A stretch of DNA of 64,000 nt from Monosporascus cannonballus (Eukaryota > Ascomycota > Sordariomycetes > Xylariales), in assembly GCA_004154925.1 (NCBI GenBank), contig QJNS01000046.1:186001-250000 (forward strand). The letters are read 5' to 3'. Position 1 is the first letter of the stretch; the number at the start of each line of letters is the position of its first letter. The translations under genes were made by a program, and so were the position numbers. Positions 27,701 to 41,340 of this stretch are shown here, one piece after another. Under the pieces are notes generated by a model, which saw only the letters and a list, made by a program, of their open reading frames with translations, had not been told where the DNA came from and made no database searches.

Positions 27701-28060
27701 GACTATATAGAATTACTAAGAAAATCTTAGAAAATAATTACTAATTAGAATTTCTACTAAAAGTCAAATTTTATTTAATTTTTTATATTTCTTTATTCGA
27801 ATTAGCAGCAGATATAATCAAAGTATATACGACATAAAACAATATTGAAATAAAAGACGAATAAGCATATAAGGTGGAGAAAATCCTTAATATACAAAAA
27901 CGAAATAAATTTACCTAGTACCTAATTAAATAGAAAAAGCACCCAGATTCCGAAAATACCTAAAAGCCCGTTAAAAATCTTATTAACGCCTAACGCCTAT
28001 TAAAGAATTTTTACCGATAACGGCAGAACCCTTAATTATTACGTCCTAATCTACGTTTAT
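24740..28060 (+). pseudogene. pol polyprotein relic of B2
   Basis: This is collinear with B1 17,280-20,560. The protease region starts GAAAGTTAGGAATTCGCTTACG. The RT active site reads VCYFDNIFNF at 25,765-25,800 (second D changed). RNase H and integrase remnants follow, including NRFTKFSYFL-like text near 27,070. The chromodomain relic lies at about 27,885-27,965. It is heavily mutated, and more nonsense codons are visible than in B1. Confidence 0.85.
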
Positions 28061-28074
28061 AATAAGGTTTGAAA

Positions 28075-28260
28075 AATAGGATTATTCGGGAAATGTGGCA
28101 CGGAGCTCAGTTTCTAAACGTTCCCGTTCTACCTTCAGGCAATTAGCCTTTTCCTATTTTTCTAATTTATTTAGGAATTAAAACCCCCGGTTAATTATTT
28201 CTACATTTTTCTTACGAAGAAAATCCTATTAAATACGAAAACATTCAAGCCGAAATAATA
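28075..28260 (-). pseudogene. Antisense coiled-coil reading frame in the 3' region of B2
   Basis: On the minus strand this reads KNVEIINRGF, a stop, FLNKLEK, a stop, then EKANCLKVERERLETELRA before ending at about 28,095. It sits at the same place and in the same orientation as the B1 frame at 20,585-20,830. It has the same helical, charged character but different residues. It is unrecognised and broken by stops. Confidence 0.4.
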
Positions 28261-28661
28261 TTTCGTTTAAACGATAAGATATTATTAATAACTTTTGACG
28301 AATATTACGTAAATATTAACGAACAAAAAAGTTTTCGGATTGAAAATATTCTATATCCTTATTAATATTATTTTAAACAAAGGAGAATATTAAAATTATC
28401 GTAATAACGTTTTTTTAGAATGTATTATTAATAATGCATTATACTATTTAATATAGTACATAAGTTATCAGCGCGAAAATAAGGTATATAAGGCATATTT
28501 TCGAAAGCGGAATTAAAAACGAAACAAATTAAAGTTTTACGTTTTTCCTTTTGATTAATACGTTTACGGTTTTTAACGATTCGGTTAAACATAATAACAA
28601 GCAGGGAAAAAACTTACCAAAAAAACTTTTTGAAGGCAAAATTTAGGGAAAAAGAAAATCG

Positions 28662-28902
28662 TATTATAATCCAACTAAGGGAAGGTTTCGGAAACGGTTA
28701 CTTAATAACCGAAATAGGACCCAAGTAGGTCGGAACTACGTAACATAGATCAGAAGTAATCCAAGGGATTTAATAGGAGCTATGTAGTTATTCGATATAG
28801 ATCCGGAATAATCCAAAGGATCTAACGGGATCTATGCAGTTATCCAATATGGATCCGGAGTAATCCAAGAGATCTAACGTGATCCATAAAAAGATATATA
28901 CG
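28662..28902 (+). repeat. B2 3' LTR, left part
   Basis: This follows the purine-rich run TTTAGGGAAAAAGAAAATCG. It starts TATTATAATCCAAC (RIP form of TGTTATGACC...) and matches 22,073-22,313. It ends with TATATACG (28,895-28,902), the 8-bp duplicated target of the 12.6-kb insertion. The distance from LTR start to target (233 bp) is identical in both LTRs. Confidence 0.92.
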
Positions 28903-28921
28903 TTACCTTATCTTGATCAGG
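28903..28921 (+). repeat. Left terminal inverted repeat of the 12.6-kb transposon
   Basis: TTACCTTATCTTGATCAGG; pairs with 41,456-41,474 with three mismatches. Confidence 0.85.
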
Positions 28922-29040
28922 AACCCATTTTGGAGGTTGTGGCTGAGCCTGCAGCGTAGCAGCCGTAGCCATAGTTATAGCTTTTAATCAAGAAATATCT
29001 GTCAGGGGTCCAATGTATTAGTTAAATTCCTTTAAGAATA
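28903..29040 (-). other. GC-normal left end with a short outward-reading frame
   Basis: On the minus strand an ATG at about 28,973 opens a frame MATAATLQAQPQPPKWVPDQ that reads towards the left tip of the transposon and reaches GATAAGGTAACG at the junction. Normal codons and no RIP stops set it apart from its surroundings. It could be the first exon of a transposon gene (AAG|GTAACG would be a donor site) or chance. Upstream, the minus strand reads TTGGACCCCTGACAG. Confidence 0.35.
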
Positions 29041-30801
29041 ATACCTACAAAAATAACAAAACTTCCAAAATAGGGCCTGATGGTAAGTTATGATTTTTTT
29101 CGTTCCGTTTAGTGCGTTTCTATATAAATTTGCAGAAATTATTAATATTAATATTGGTAATATATATTAATTACGAAGCTTCCAGCATTTTAACCTATAT
29201 AATTTAACGCAAAATTAAAATATTTATTTTTTGACATAATAACAGTTCTGATTAATACGAAATAAAGATTGTTATAGTAAAAGAATGGCCCAAAATTCCG
29301 ATTAATATATACCATAACTTTTATCCCCTTTAGGCCAATACGACAATAATATAACTTTATAAGCCAAAATAATAATACATAAGGCTTAAGATCGCCCGTA
29401 ATAAGCCGCGAAATATATTTTTCTTAATTAACCAAATGCGGGTAATATATTCGAAAGCTTGGGATAAATATTTTAAATCTTCGAACATTTAATTTTTTAA
29501 AGCGAAACTTTTATTTTTATCCGATATATTTATTAGTTTTTTGCCGATATAAACGTAATTAACCTATATGTTAATATTATGTATACGGTCGACAACCTTA
29601 TAGAAATTTACGCCGTCGGTTTATTCGCTTTATATGAAGCGTTATATTTAACGGATAAGGCTGTATTTTACGGAAAAAATAAATTGATACGGTATATAAT
29701 CTGGTTTTTGGAAAACTTAATATCATTTTCGTTATTAAAATAAGTTTTCGAAAATCCTTAATTATTTAAGTTTTTTAGTTAATAATTAAATTAATTATTA
29801 TCGAAATTATATTATTAATTAAGTTAGAGAAAACATAGCGAATTTTTGTATTAAAAGTTTTATGTTTTGCTTTTATTTTAATATTTGCGGATACGAAAAA
29901 ACTTAATTTAAAATATTTGATTATATAGTTGCCGAATAGTATAATTATATTATTTTTCGTTTTAAATAAGTATTGAATAATTATTTTCAAATTGTTATAT
30001 TAAATTTTGTTTTCGAATAACAATATAATTTGGTTATTATCTCCAAAGCATATTTCTTATTAAAATAAAAAATTTTCCGGTTTAAATATGTTAATATTTC
30101 TAACCTGCGTTTTATTTTCTTTGCCTATGTATATTAAGTTACATACATAATAATTACCAATAATACCATAAAAACAAATCTCGAAATATAGCCGTTTTCG
30201 TTAAATCGACGGCTTAAATAAATATAGTTATAAGGTAAAGATCCGGCATTTTAATATTAATTATCCCGAAATCGATATTATTATTTTCCTTATATCTAAA
30301 GCTTAACGTTCGAATTAAAGGTACTTAAAGTTGTTTATAATTGATATATCCGGGTTATTAAATAATATCCTTTTAATTCAACTTTATAATTTACGTTTTA
30401 TTCTTAAAATTATTATTTATATAAATAATAAGGCGAAAATTATGGATATTCGTAATTACTTAATTAGAACCATAATAAACCGGGGGTATTTGTTAAAGAT
30501 TATAAAAAAATTATTAAGTTTTATAATTTCGAAATATTTTACGGGGATTAAGTTTGCATACATGATAATTTAAAGCAATTATATGGTTTTATCCGTATCG
30601 TCGTATTTATTATCCTTTTTTGATTAGGTATAGATATTTCGAATATTAATCAAATAATATAATAATATATACCGCAAAGCTTTTCGATTAAAAATTTATG
30701 GTAACGATTTGGTTAAACGGTTCGAAATTATAAGCGATTAAATATGATTAATTATGAATAAGTTATACTATTTGTACCTTATTAGGTATTCGATAAATAT
30801 A
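29041..30801. other. AT-rich interior of the 12.6-kb transposon, no readable gene
   Basis: RIP-degraded sequence. Short open frames (29,775-29,990 minus; 30,331-30,573 plus) are rich in I, N, K, L and F as random AT-rich frames are, and show no motif I can name. Confidence 0.5.
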
Positions 30802-30967
30802 TGTCATAGGCCAAGGGCCCTAGTAGAGGGATTAACGTAACGTTAATCCCGTGGCTTCTGTATATATAGCTAGCTGCTCCTACGTATTTTCTTAGCTGTT
30901 CCCTAGATTTCTCAATAGACCTGTTATGGCCCATATCCTTAGTTACTGCGTATGCAGCCTTTTACAT
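30802..30967 (+). repeat. Left LTR of the gag-only element
   Basis: 166 bp, TGTCATAGG...CCTTTTACA, with a TATA-like CTGTATATATAGC near 30,860. The two LTRs differ mostly by C/T and G/A. Confidence 0.88.
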
Positions 30968-30989
30968 ATTAAGAAATCTCCTTTTTCGC

Positions 30990-32110
30990 AAACGGTCCGT
31001 CGCCGTAAGAAATACGCCAGCGTTACGTACCCGTTATTGGTACATAGTTTATTCGCTATAGATACCGAAAAATTACGCCATTAGGTTTTACGAACCGTTC
31101 GCGAATTATAAGGCCGTAAGGATTATAACGCCTGGAGGTTCGAAATAAATAAAAAATTATTCGTTAACGGAAAAGCGATCGGCAATAATCGTACGTAATT
31201 TTTTTATATTTGGAAAACCTTTAGCCGTTAATTTTAAAAATTGATATTTTTATAATATATATAAAAAATCTTAAAAAAACCGAATTTTTAAATTTTTTTA
31301 AATTATATCGCGGTTATTTTGAAAAAACTTAATAAAAAATGGAAAATTAATTAACGTTTAATTAAATTTCGTTAACGTAATATTTAAATAATATCCGAAT
31401 ACATTATTATATTCGAAAATACTTTTTATTAAGCCGGAAAAAACGAATTACCGGATAAAACCAATTTTGTTTATTAATTTGGGGCTTTAGCGCCAAAACA
31501 AAAAAGCAATTAAATTATAAAAAATAACCTAATATTTAAAAAAAAGCATAATTTTTTTGCTGTTCAGAAATATTGTTTTTAATGGCCCTTATACCGGCGT
31601 ATTTACGCGTAATAGCTTATTAATCGGAAAACGATATTATAAAAAATATAAAAATCGATACGTTAACCGTTAATTATTAACGTAAACGCCGTTAACGAAC
31701 GGAAAGGCGTTATTTAAAGTATGGCAAAACGGGGCATTTTCGGAAATATTATTTTAAATGGAAAATAATTACCGTCCGATATATTGGCGTTAATAAGGTT
31801 TTAAAAATTCCGTCGTTACTTAAATAACAAAAAATAACCGCGGAAATATTCGACAAAACCTGGGAAAACCTAAATAAGCTTAACACTTACGAAGCGATAA
31901 AGGAATTAATAAAAAAAACCTTAAGAAAAATAAGGCGAAAATATAAAGCTAATAATACGTAACGTGCTAAAAACATACGGGCGTAAAGTACGTAACGTAA
32001 TTTCCCCGTAACCGTTAAAAAACCCTTCCGACTAGAATTTGCAAATATCGCCGTTTTAAAGTAAGATTCCTAAAAGGATATTACGAATAAACGTTTGCTG
32101 TAAAGCAGGA
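30990..32110 (+). pseudogene. Gag-like relic with CCHC knuckle
   Basis: The interior of the 1.5-kb element has stop-interrupted plus-strand coding. At about 31,715-31,770 it reads RYLKYGKTGHFRKYYF, which restores to a C-x2-C-x4-H-x4-C pattern if the tyrosines stand for cysteines changed by G-to-A mutation (TGY to TAY). Basic residues surround it, as in Gag nucleocapsids. No protease, RT or integrase motif is visible. Confidence 0.65.
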
Positions 32111-32143
32111 AAAAGCAAGGATTAGATTTAGAAAAAGGGGTTA

Positions 32144-32308
32144 TATCACGGGTTAAGGGCCTTAGTAGAGAGATTAGTGTAGCATTAATCCCATGGCTTT
32201 TGTATAAATAGCTAGTTGCTCATACGTATTTTCTAAGCTGTTTCTTAGATTTTTTAGTAGATCTGTTATAGCCCATATCCTTAGTTACTGCGTATGCAGC
32301 CCTTTACA
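32144..32308 (+). repeat. Right LTR of the gag-only element
   Basis: 165 bp, directly after the polypurine tract GAAAAAGGGG; ends GCAGCCCTTTACA. Confidence 0.88.
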
Positions 32309-35300
32309 ATATGGAATTAAGTAATTTATTTTAAAAAATTTAAAATAATAAAAACGATTTAGGCCCGGTAAGTTAAAACCGTATTACTTATGAAAATATA
32401 AAGATTATAATAAAAAGTAACGTAACGGATTCGGATAATAAAGAGGATAAAACGTAATTTATTACGAATAATTTCGATTAGGACGAAATAATTATCGAGT
32501 TTTAATTTTATTTTTCGGCCGGCTAAAATATTACCCGTAAACTTTCGAAATAAAGTAATTTTATTTTGCGGTACCCGATAAAGATAAGGCCTTAATAATA
32601 CGAGTTATTTAATGGCAAATACATGCATAAAACGATCTTAATATATTTAAAAAAACAAAGTTCTTATATTAAAAAAAGATCGTAATAATTTAATTCTGGC
32701 TGGATTCTGTTGTAATATATATACTTTTAATTTCCTTTATATATCCGAGCCTTTAAATTCGAAAATATTCACGTAAAAATAATTAAAAGCTAGTTTGATA
32801 AAAGCGGTTATTTAGAAAATAATAAAGCTCTAATGTAAACGATAAGCAAAAGATATATTTTTTATGCGGTTGTTTCCGTTTGACGGTAAAGGGGCAAAAT
32901 GAATATTTATTTTTATTAAATTTAAAAGGTTTTTGCTTAATAAATTCCCGAATAATTTAAATAAAATAAAAGGTCCATATTTAATTTAAAATATAGTTAA
33001 ATTAATTAAAGCGGTTTCCAGTTTCGATAAATGGTAATATTAGAATATCTTAAAAAACCGCTTATTTTCTATATTATATATAATATACGAAAGAGTTGTA
33101 TTTTCGATTTTACAAAAAATATAAGTAACTTTTTGCAAACGGTAAAATTCGTTTAATCGGAAATAACGGCGTTATATTCCCATGCCGTAAACCGATTTAT
33201 ATAAGGCATGGATTATTAATGCGTTGTAAGTTTAATAAATATCGAAAAAAATTATAAAGCCGCCTTAAATTACGCCCCGTCCTAATTAAAGCATATTGCA
33301 TATGGTTATTCGAGTTAAATTGGTGATTAACGGTTTAACGGTAATCCTAATAGTTTAAATACTAAACCGGCATATAATTTATATATTTTTACAATTTGGA
33401 ATAATAATTTCGGTTATGGCGACACCTATACTTATAATTCGCGATATATTAGGTGATCCTGATTAAAAGTTTATTACGTCTTTTTTATTTATAACGTTAA
33501 TATAAAATTTATTGTTTTTAAATATTTTTAATTTCTTAATCGCGTTTTCGTTACCGTACCTATATTTGCATAATTCGTTTGTTTTTATATTATTACTGGA
33601 ATTGCCGACGTTATTAAAATATAGTAATTTATAATCCGACCTTATAAATAATATATTGGAAAAGGAAATTAAAATAATAATTTTTATCGAGATTAAGGAA
33701 TTACGTATTAGGAATAAACGGTATTTATTAGATAATAATATTAATAGCAAATTAAAGAATAATCGCAATATTAAGTTAAAACGTAAAAAACGAAATTCTG
33801 CCGATTTTGATTAAAGCTAATAAAAAATGCGTTTAGTTTCGGCACGGCATTACGGTCGTAAAACGCAATAATTATCAATATTTATGAAATATTCATTAAA
33901 ATTATTAATATATTATTTATTTCTTAAATTCGTTATTTTTATTAATTATTGATTTATTAAGTTTTATTCGTGATATTAATTTGTTTTAATCCGGATTAAC
34001 TATATAGCGTAACAAATATATAATAAATTCATTTAATTAAAAAATTTAACAACATTTTATATCACGCAATTCGAATCATAATATATTATAGTTATCAGTA
34101 AATTATCCTTTTAATTTATAGCGTTTTATTTACGACGCCAAATAAAAAAGTTTTAAATTTTATTTTCTATTTTTTTTCGAATTTGTTATATTAATTTTTA
34201 AAATATTTTTATTTTTTTTCATTTCTAAGATATTTCAATTTGTGTCGAATAATTAGGGAAAAGGATCGATTATGCGGGTAAATAAATAATGAAAATATTT
34301 TTTCGCCAATATTAGGAAAATTATTTTTTCGTTATTAATATAGTTATTCCGGCGTTCGTTTTTTTTTTAAATATTAATTCGAAACGTTTAAAATCCCGGG
34401 TATGTAATAACTTTTAATTAATTACGTTTTGTAATTTTGTTTTTTTATAATTAAAATTAATATCTGTCGACGTACGGTCCTAATTAATATTTTTCGAAGC
34501 CGCCCGTATATCTTATTGTTATTTTATTAAAGATTTTGGTAATTAGCCTTTTTTCGAATTAGGGTTTTTTAATTTTTTAAATAAAGATTAACGGCCGGAT
34601 TTAATTTTTTTCTCTTTTACTCCGTTTTTCCTTGATCGGCGTAACTGGGTCCTCGGTTAATTCTAAGGATTTTTTTATTTTTTTTCCCGGCTGGTTTTAG
34701 GAATTCCTATATATCAAAATCTTATATAAGTATAATAATAATCGGATATTCCGAGTAACCGCCGAAATCCTTAATATTAATGCCGAATATGCCGTGGTAC
34801 TTAAGAATTTAATTTTTATATAAAGTTATTTATTCGGCAGCTGATTACGTATAATTACGGATTTTCCTTTCGCTTAATATTATGAAAATAACGTTTACAT
34901 AATATATATTATATGATATATCGTGGTTTTGTATTTTTTTAAATTGAGACCGTAAGATTATTATACGTCTGGTATTATTTATATTATGCAAATTATTATA
35001 AACTATAAATTTCCGAAAACGGCTAGCGGTTTAAATTATACGGTTTTTTAAAAATATGCGCCGGTTAAATTTATAATATGGAGGACCTTTATTTTGCGGT
35101 TTTAAAGATTTATTATTTAATAATTCGTATTATCAGTATTAATAACTTTATTGTTATATTTTAATATAAAAAACGAATAATGTTATAGGTTATTTAATAG
35201 ATTTTTAAGGATTTGATAAAAATAAGATTTAAAAATTGTTAAAATATATTAATATATTTTTATGAACTTTTTATAAATTATATATATATAGTTAAGGGTT

Positions 35301-38300
35301 CGAAATATTTATTTAAGTATTATTCTGAGATTATTATAAATAAGATATATATTAATATATATATAACGGTAAGTAATATATCATTTTTAGAATATAGTAA
35401 TAAAATTTATTTTATTAAGATTTTAAAGTAATAAAACTTTATCGAATAATCGTTTAACTTAAAAAAAATTTATTTTCTAAATTAGGGTAAATTTTAAAAG
35501 GATAATATATATAATAAGAAATCAAGTACGGAAAATAACGCCGTAATTAATATAATTCGTATCGAAAATAAATTTAATGCCGTTACTATTTTTATATATA
35601 TTTAATTTTATGTTAAATTATTATATAGTTTTCGAATACGATTAATATATTATGTTTTATAAAACGGCGGTAATATTATTATGAAAATTAGATAATATTA
35701 AACATATAAAAATAAATAATTATAATTAGAAAATTTAATAATATTATAAGTTTACCAATATATATTTGATTTAATTAAAACCAAAAATATAAATAAAAGT
35801 TACACAATATAGTAAAAAAAGTAAACTTCGTATATTAAATAATTGCCGATTATGTTATTAATATTTATAAGGAATACATAAAGATTAATAATATATAAAT
35901 AGAATTTACGTATAATGAATATATTACAAAAATATCTTAAAGTAATAAATATAATTAAAATTAAAATATATGTGAATTTTAGAATTATATAAATATAAGT
36001 ATATAAATTATTAAGTTTATATAAGTTATTAAATATAAATAAAGAAATTAATATTATTCTTTTTTTTTACGAAATAATAATATATAAGGAAGGAATTTAA
36101 TAATTATATGCAAATTGTACGAAATTTATATTTTATTAAAAAATTTTAATATAATTTACAAAATTGTTTCAATTGAATATAAATTAAATATCATTATTAT
36201 AATTATTTGATATATAATTAGTATTATTTATTAAATTATAATATTTTATAATTCTAAATATTTATTAAATTTTAATGTACAAAATTACGTTATTTCCGAT
36301 ATAATATTTATTAATTAGGTTTTTTCTTACTTAATATCTGAAATCTATATTATAATATATATCTTTTTATATTTTATCATATTATAAAAAGTAAATAAAT
36401 TCCTTGCTGATATAATAAAGGTAATTTTCGTTATAATTTCCGATAATATATTCCGAACAAACTTAAAAAAAACTTTGTTCGCCCGGTTAAAGGAGTTAAA
36501 TTCGTTAATAATATTTCCGAAAAATAATTTTCTCCCGAAAAATAACCTATTTTCGAAAAATAATCTGTTTTTAAAAAACAACCTGAAAAATAAGTAACAA
36601 AATCTCGGACCAAAAAATAGCCGGAATAAATATCAAAATAAAAATAATTTGCCCCCGAAAAACAGGCTTAAAACGGATAATAAGATCCTTAACCAAAAAA
36701 TAGTCGGAACTAGTATTAAAATAACTTGCGATAAAACGAAACCGATAACGTAATCCCGATTAAAGCATTTTTATATTAATTAAATAATATTTGATTATTT
36801 TAAAATATAAAATATTTTTTTACGAAAAATACATATTATATATAACTAATTCCAAATACCAAATATATATCATAAAATTATATTAATATGGCGGAAAATT
36901 AGAAAACAATAAATACCTTATATTTTAATATTAATGTAAATATATATTAATTAAAAGAGTTTTACGATTATTAAAAATTTATAAATTCGGTAATATTACG
37001 AAAGGCTTATATTATAAATAAAATTTTTATTACGGGAAAATACGGTATTTATATAAGTATTACATAGTACCAACATAATTTAAGATATTTTTCGTACTAA
37101 TAATCGGCAAAATAGAATTTACGTTATAAAGGATTATCCCCGACTTATAAGTTATTAAATTCTTAAATTAATTCCGGATTTTCGATTAATTACGGTTTTC
37201 ATAATTTAATAAAAAAGTTCAATAAACCAGATATTATATAAACTATACGAAAAAAATATTTATAGCTTTATAAACCGGATTATTTAATTAGAAAATGTAT
37301 ATTATATTATTATTTTATTGGTATTATAATTTACGCAATTATACGGGTAATAAATATATAAAATATATATAGAAATACAATAACAAATATTTATACGTAA
37401 TTTTTAAATATTCGGCATTATTATATAATCCGAATAAAGATTTCTAATTAGATTTAAATGTAAATATTATATCTAAAACAAATAAAATTTGGGAATTTAA
37501 AAACGTAAAAGAAATTATTAATATATAAATTATAATAACGCGCGAAAAAGGCAGAACGGGGAGAAAAATCATAAGAAATACTTAAAAATATTAGCTAATA
37601 AATTAATTAAAAATAGGATATATAAATTAACTCGAAATTATGCATTATATTTAATTATAAGCAATACGATATTTTTGTACGACCTTATAAAAAATGAGTT
37701 TTTCAAATAAAATATAATTAATTAAAATTACGTAAATTACAAATTTAATTATTTATATTAATTTTGCGAATAAATATATCCTATATTATATCCTGAAATA
37801 TTTTTTATCCGTAATTCTATTACCGGAAATAAATAAATTACGTTAATATAAAAATACATTAATTACGGTAATATATAAAATAATTCCGAAATAAATGCAT
37901 TAGGATTACGTAAATAACAAAATTATATTAATATTAAAATTATAATATAAATGCCATATTATTTATAAAAAGATATAAAATAATAAAAAAATAAAAGATT
38001 ATATTAACGATTCGTTTTTATTTAATAAATTCTTATTTTGCTTATCTGATAATAACAAAAACGATAACGGATTATCTTAATTAAGATTATTAATTAAATT
38101 ATCGATAATTTGCATTAAAGGATTATAACTTTTTTCCGTATATAAAATATTACGGTTATCCGAAGCTAAATTATTTTTAACAAATTCAATATTAAAAGTG
38201 TTTGGGGTAATTACGTTAAAATTATTTATAAATTAATTTTCGTTTTTTATCATATGCAATTAATTAAGTTTATTTAGTTATTAACAATAAATATAGTATT

Positions 38301-41300
38301 GTTAAAATCGATAAACTGAATTTTTATAATTTTACAGCCGGTAATTAAAATATTTTCGAAATTTTAGCCATCCTTTTTAATTCGAAACGGATATTTTTTA
38401 ACAAATTAAAAATTCCGAAGCAGAAAATAAGCGCGTTTAAAAATTTCGTTACGAAAATTCTGACTAAGGTAATACTTATTTAGCGAAAAAGTATAACGGG
38501 TATAAAATTTGCATTATAGGGATATATAATACTTAATTAAAAACGAATTTGGAAAAAAAATAATATTAATATTATATATATTATTTTTCGACCGGCGGAA
38601 TTCGTTAATAAATTACAAATTATAATATTCGCCTTTTTAATTAAATATTTTTTATATTTTTTCTTTAAATTTTGTCCGAATTAAATATAATATTACAATC
38701 GAATTAATAAATATTTAATTTAATATTACAAAACGTAATATTTAATTACAATAAAGTATTATTTTGCCGTAATGAAATTAACCGGCCTCATTAAAAATAA
38801 TAATATCGGTATTAACCGATTAATATATTTAATATCGCTATATCGTATAATATATAAAAAGTATAAATAAACCTGGGTTTTTTTAAAAAAAAAAGTAAAA
38901 AAAGTAATAATACTTTTGGAAACTTTTTATCGATAAAAATAATATTAATTAATAATTAATTATTATTCTTAATAAAGTTAAAAAATTATCGCCTTATAAA
39001 CTATCGACCGTATTAAAAAAATTTCCGGTCCCGTAATTATCCGATAAAAAGGTTTTATTTGGTATATTTTCATCAGAATTATATTACTTAAAATAAATAA
39101 AAATAAATTATATTCCTAAATTAAAAAATAAAATATTTATAAAATACTTATTAAGTTATTTATATTATTAAGTGATATATTATTAATAAATAATAATAAA
39201 TTATTTCGTTAAAAAAATCTTTATCTATTAATTCGTCCTAATCAAGACCTTATAATACCTCCTTTATTTATTTAATACAACTAAAATATTTAGTTATTAC
39301 GTTATACGTAACAGATTTAAATTCGGTAACGGTTAACCAAAAACATATGTATTTTATAAATTTGATAAATTTAGTTTTCGAGAAAAAGATTTAATTGAAA
39401 TATTCCGGAAAACTTTATATATATTAAATATTTTTGTTACGAATAATTTATATCAAATATGTAATTTTTATAAAAATAATGCGAATATGCGAATATTATA
39501 TATATAAAGGATAAAAAGTTCGAAAAAGTAAAATTTTAGCAATTTTTAATATAATTATATTATTTTATTTAAAATTAATAATTCGTTTTTAAAATTATTT
39601 ATATTTTATATATTTCGGTTATATTATTAAGGTAATAAAAACGTATAAATATAAATAACAAATTTATTTATATATAAAATAAAATAAAAACAAAAAGAAA
39701 TTATCGTTTTTATCGTATAAATTAATTATTTTGACTTACCTGGGCTATATTTTCCGAATATAACTAATTAATTTTTAATTTTCATAAATAAAATAATAAC
39801 GTTCCGAAAACCGATAAAAGTATTTTTTTTTTAAATTTATATATCCTTTAAAAAGTTTTCGATAAACGTTATAAGTACCGTCAATAATACCTTTATTTTC
39901 GTTAATTATATTTAACGATATCGAACGGCGTTTATTATACGAAATACGTTTTAATTTACGAAAACCGGGGAATTTTTATGTATTACGATTTTAAAATATA
40001 TTAATAAAAGCAAAAAATAAAATTTAAATAATATTAATTACGAATTAATAGGAAATAATAAACGGTACTAGCTATTATTATAACGTTTTATAAAATTATT
40101 TTATTTTGTAATCTTAATTAGGTCGAAATATAAATTATTTTAATTTTTTCAAAAAAATACGGTTATAATAACGAATATGAATAATAATAATATTCCGCAT
40201 AATAATACCGTATCGAAACGTTATATTACGCATATAATTTTAAATATTAAAAATATCGTATCAAAATACGATATCGCCTTATTATACCTGGTTATAAATC
40301 GTAACTTTTTTTAATTAAAATTATATAATTATAAACGTATTAATACGGTTATTTTAGTTTTTTCCGTTAACCGAATTATATCTTTATTTAACGTATTATA
40401 ATTTTTGCAAATATCTAACTTTTTTAATATATTAATATTATCCCGTAATAATTTCGAAAATAATAAAAAGTTACTTAATAAATAAAGCAAATAATTGTAC
40501 TTAATTTTGGAAATTATTTTAACTATAATAATTAAAATTATAAAAAAAATATACAAAAATATCCGGCTTATTATTATTATGAAACCATTTCGTTTCTCGT
40601 TTCGTATTATATAATTATTACTTTTTTCTGGGGTATATAATTACCTGGTTTAAAAGTTTAAACTAATTAAAAGTAAGCATTTTTGTAAAATATTAACTTT
40701 CGTTTAAGGTAATATAAATTACTTTAATTTCAAATAATATTTTTTCCAGTAAATAACGAAATCCAGGCCCTTTTACAAAAGTTATAAAATTCCCATATAA
40801 TATATTATGGTATTTGCGTATAACGGGTTTCAATTAGCCGGAATTAGAAATTCCTATTAATTTTTATATATTAGTAACCTTTTGCATATTTGTTTTTTTT
40901 TAAAAAAAACGTTAATTAATCGATTAATCCGAACAGTCGAATTAATAATTCGGGCTAAATTGTCGTAAAAAACCTAATTACGAATAAAATTTTTAAACGT
41001 TATATTAATTTTTTTATATTAATACCAGAAATTTAAGATATACGTGCGTATATTTTGTTCTAAGGGTATGGCCCGGTAAATCTGGGAAAATTCGGATTTA
41101 TTATGTTTTAAAAAAAGAATAATAACGTAACGGGTTCGGGCTGCAATTATTATATCCGTTACAATTTAAAAATAGCAAATAAGTTCTAATTAGGACCAAA
41201 ATGGTATTAATAATAAGCTATAGCAAAAATAACGGTATATATATATATTTATAAAAAAACGTCTTAATATTAAGTTATTACGGATTTTCGTGTTTTTGAA

Positions 41301-41340
41301 AAAAATAAATATATTAAACGAAGCCGTTTTTACGTAATTA
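32309..41340. other. AT-rich interior of the 12.6-kb transposon, right part
   Basis: About 9 kb of RIP-degraded sequence. Some parts keep islands of protein-like composition. One is the minus frame 33,463-33,768. Another is a minus stretch near 34,600-34,730 reading NQPGKKIKKSLELTEDP, a lysine-rich hydrophilic segment. A third is plus-strand text near 39,900-40,560 with mixed residues. These hint at one or more former genes. I cannot assign any of them, and the catalytic motifs of hAT, MULE, Tc1/mariner or tyrosine-recombinase transposases could not be made out by eye. Confidence 0.4.
36518..36590 (+). repeat. Imperfect short tandem repeat, ~18-19 bp unit
   Basis: Four degenerate units of the form TCGAAAAATAATCTGTTT follow one another. 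They give the apparent F-S-x-x-x-Y-F repetition of the minus-strand frames here. It is probably a small minisatellite in transposon DNA. Confidence 0.5.

Larger units (their letters stand above)
30802..32308 (+). mobile_element. 1.5-kb gag-only LTR retroelement (non-autonomous)
   Basis: The element is 1,507 bp long with two direct LTRs of 166 and 165 bp. They start TGTCATAGGCC (TATCACGGGTT in the mutated copy) and end GCAGCCTTTTACA/GCAGCCCTTTACA. The bases outside are ATATA (30,797-30,801) and ATATG (32,309-32,313), a 5-bp duplication apart from one G-to-A change. A polypurine tract GAAAAAGGGG lies just before the right LTR. The 1.18-kb interior contains one recognisable domain, a zinc knuckle near 31,720. 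There is no room for reverse transcriptase or integrase, so it must have used enzymes of another element. Confidence 0.85.
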
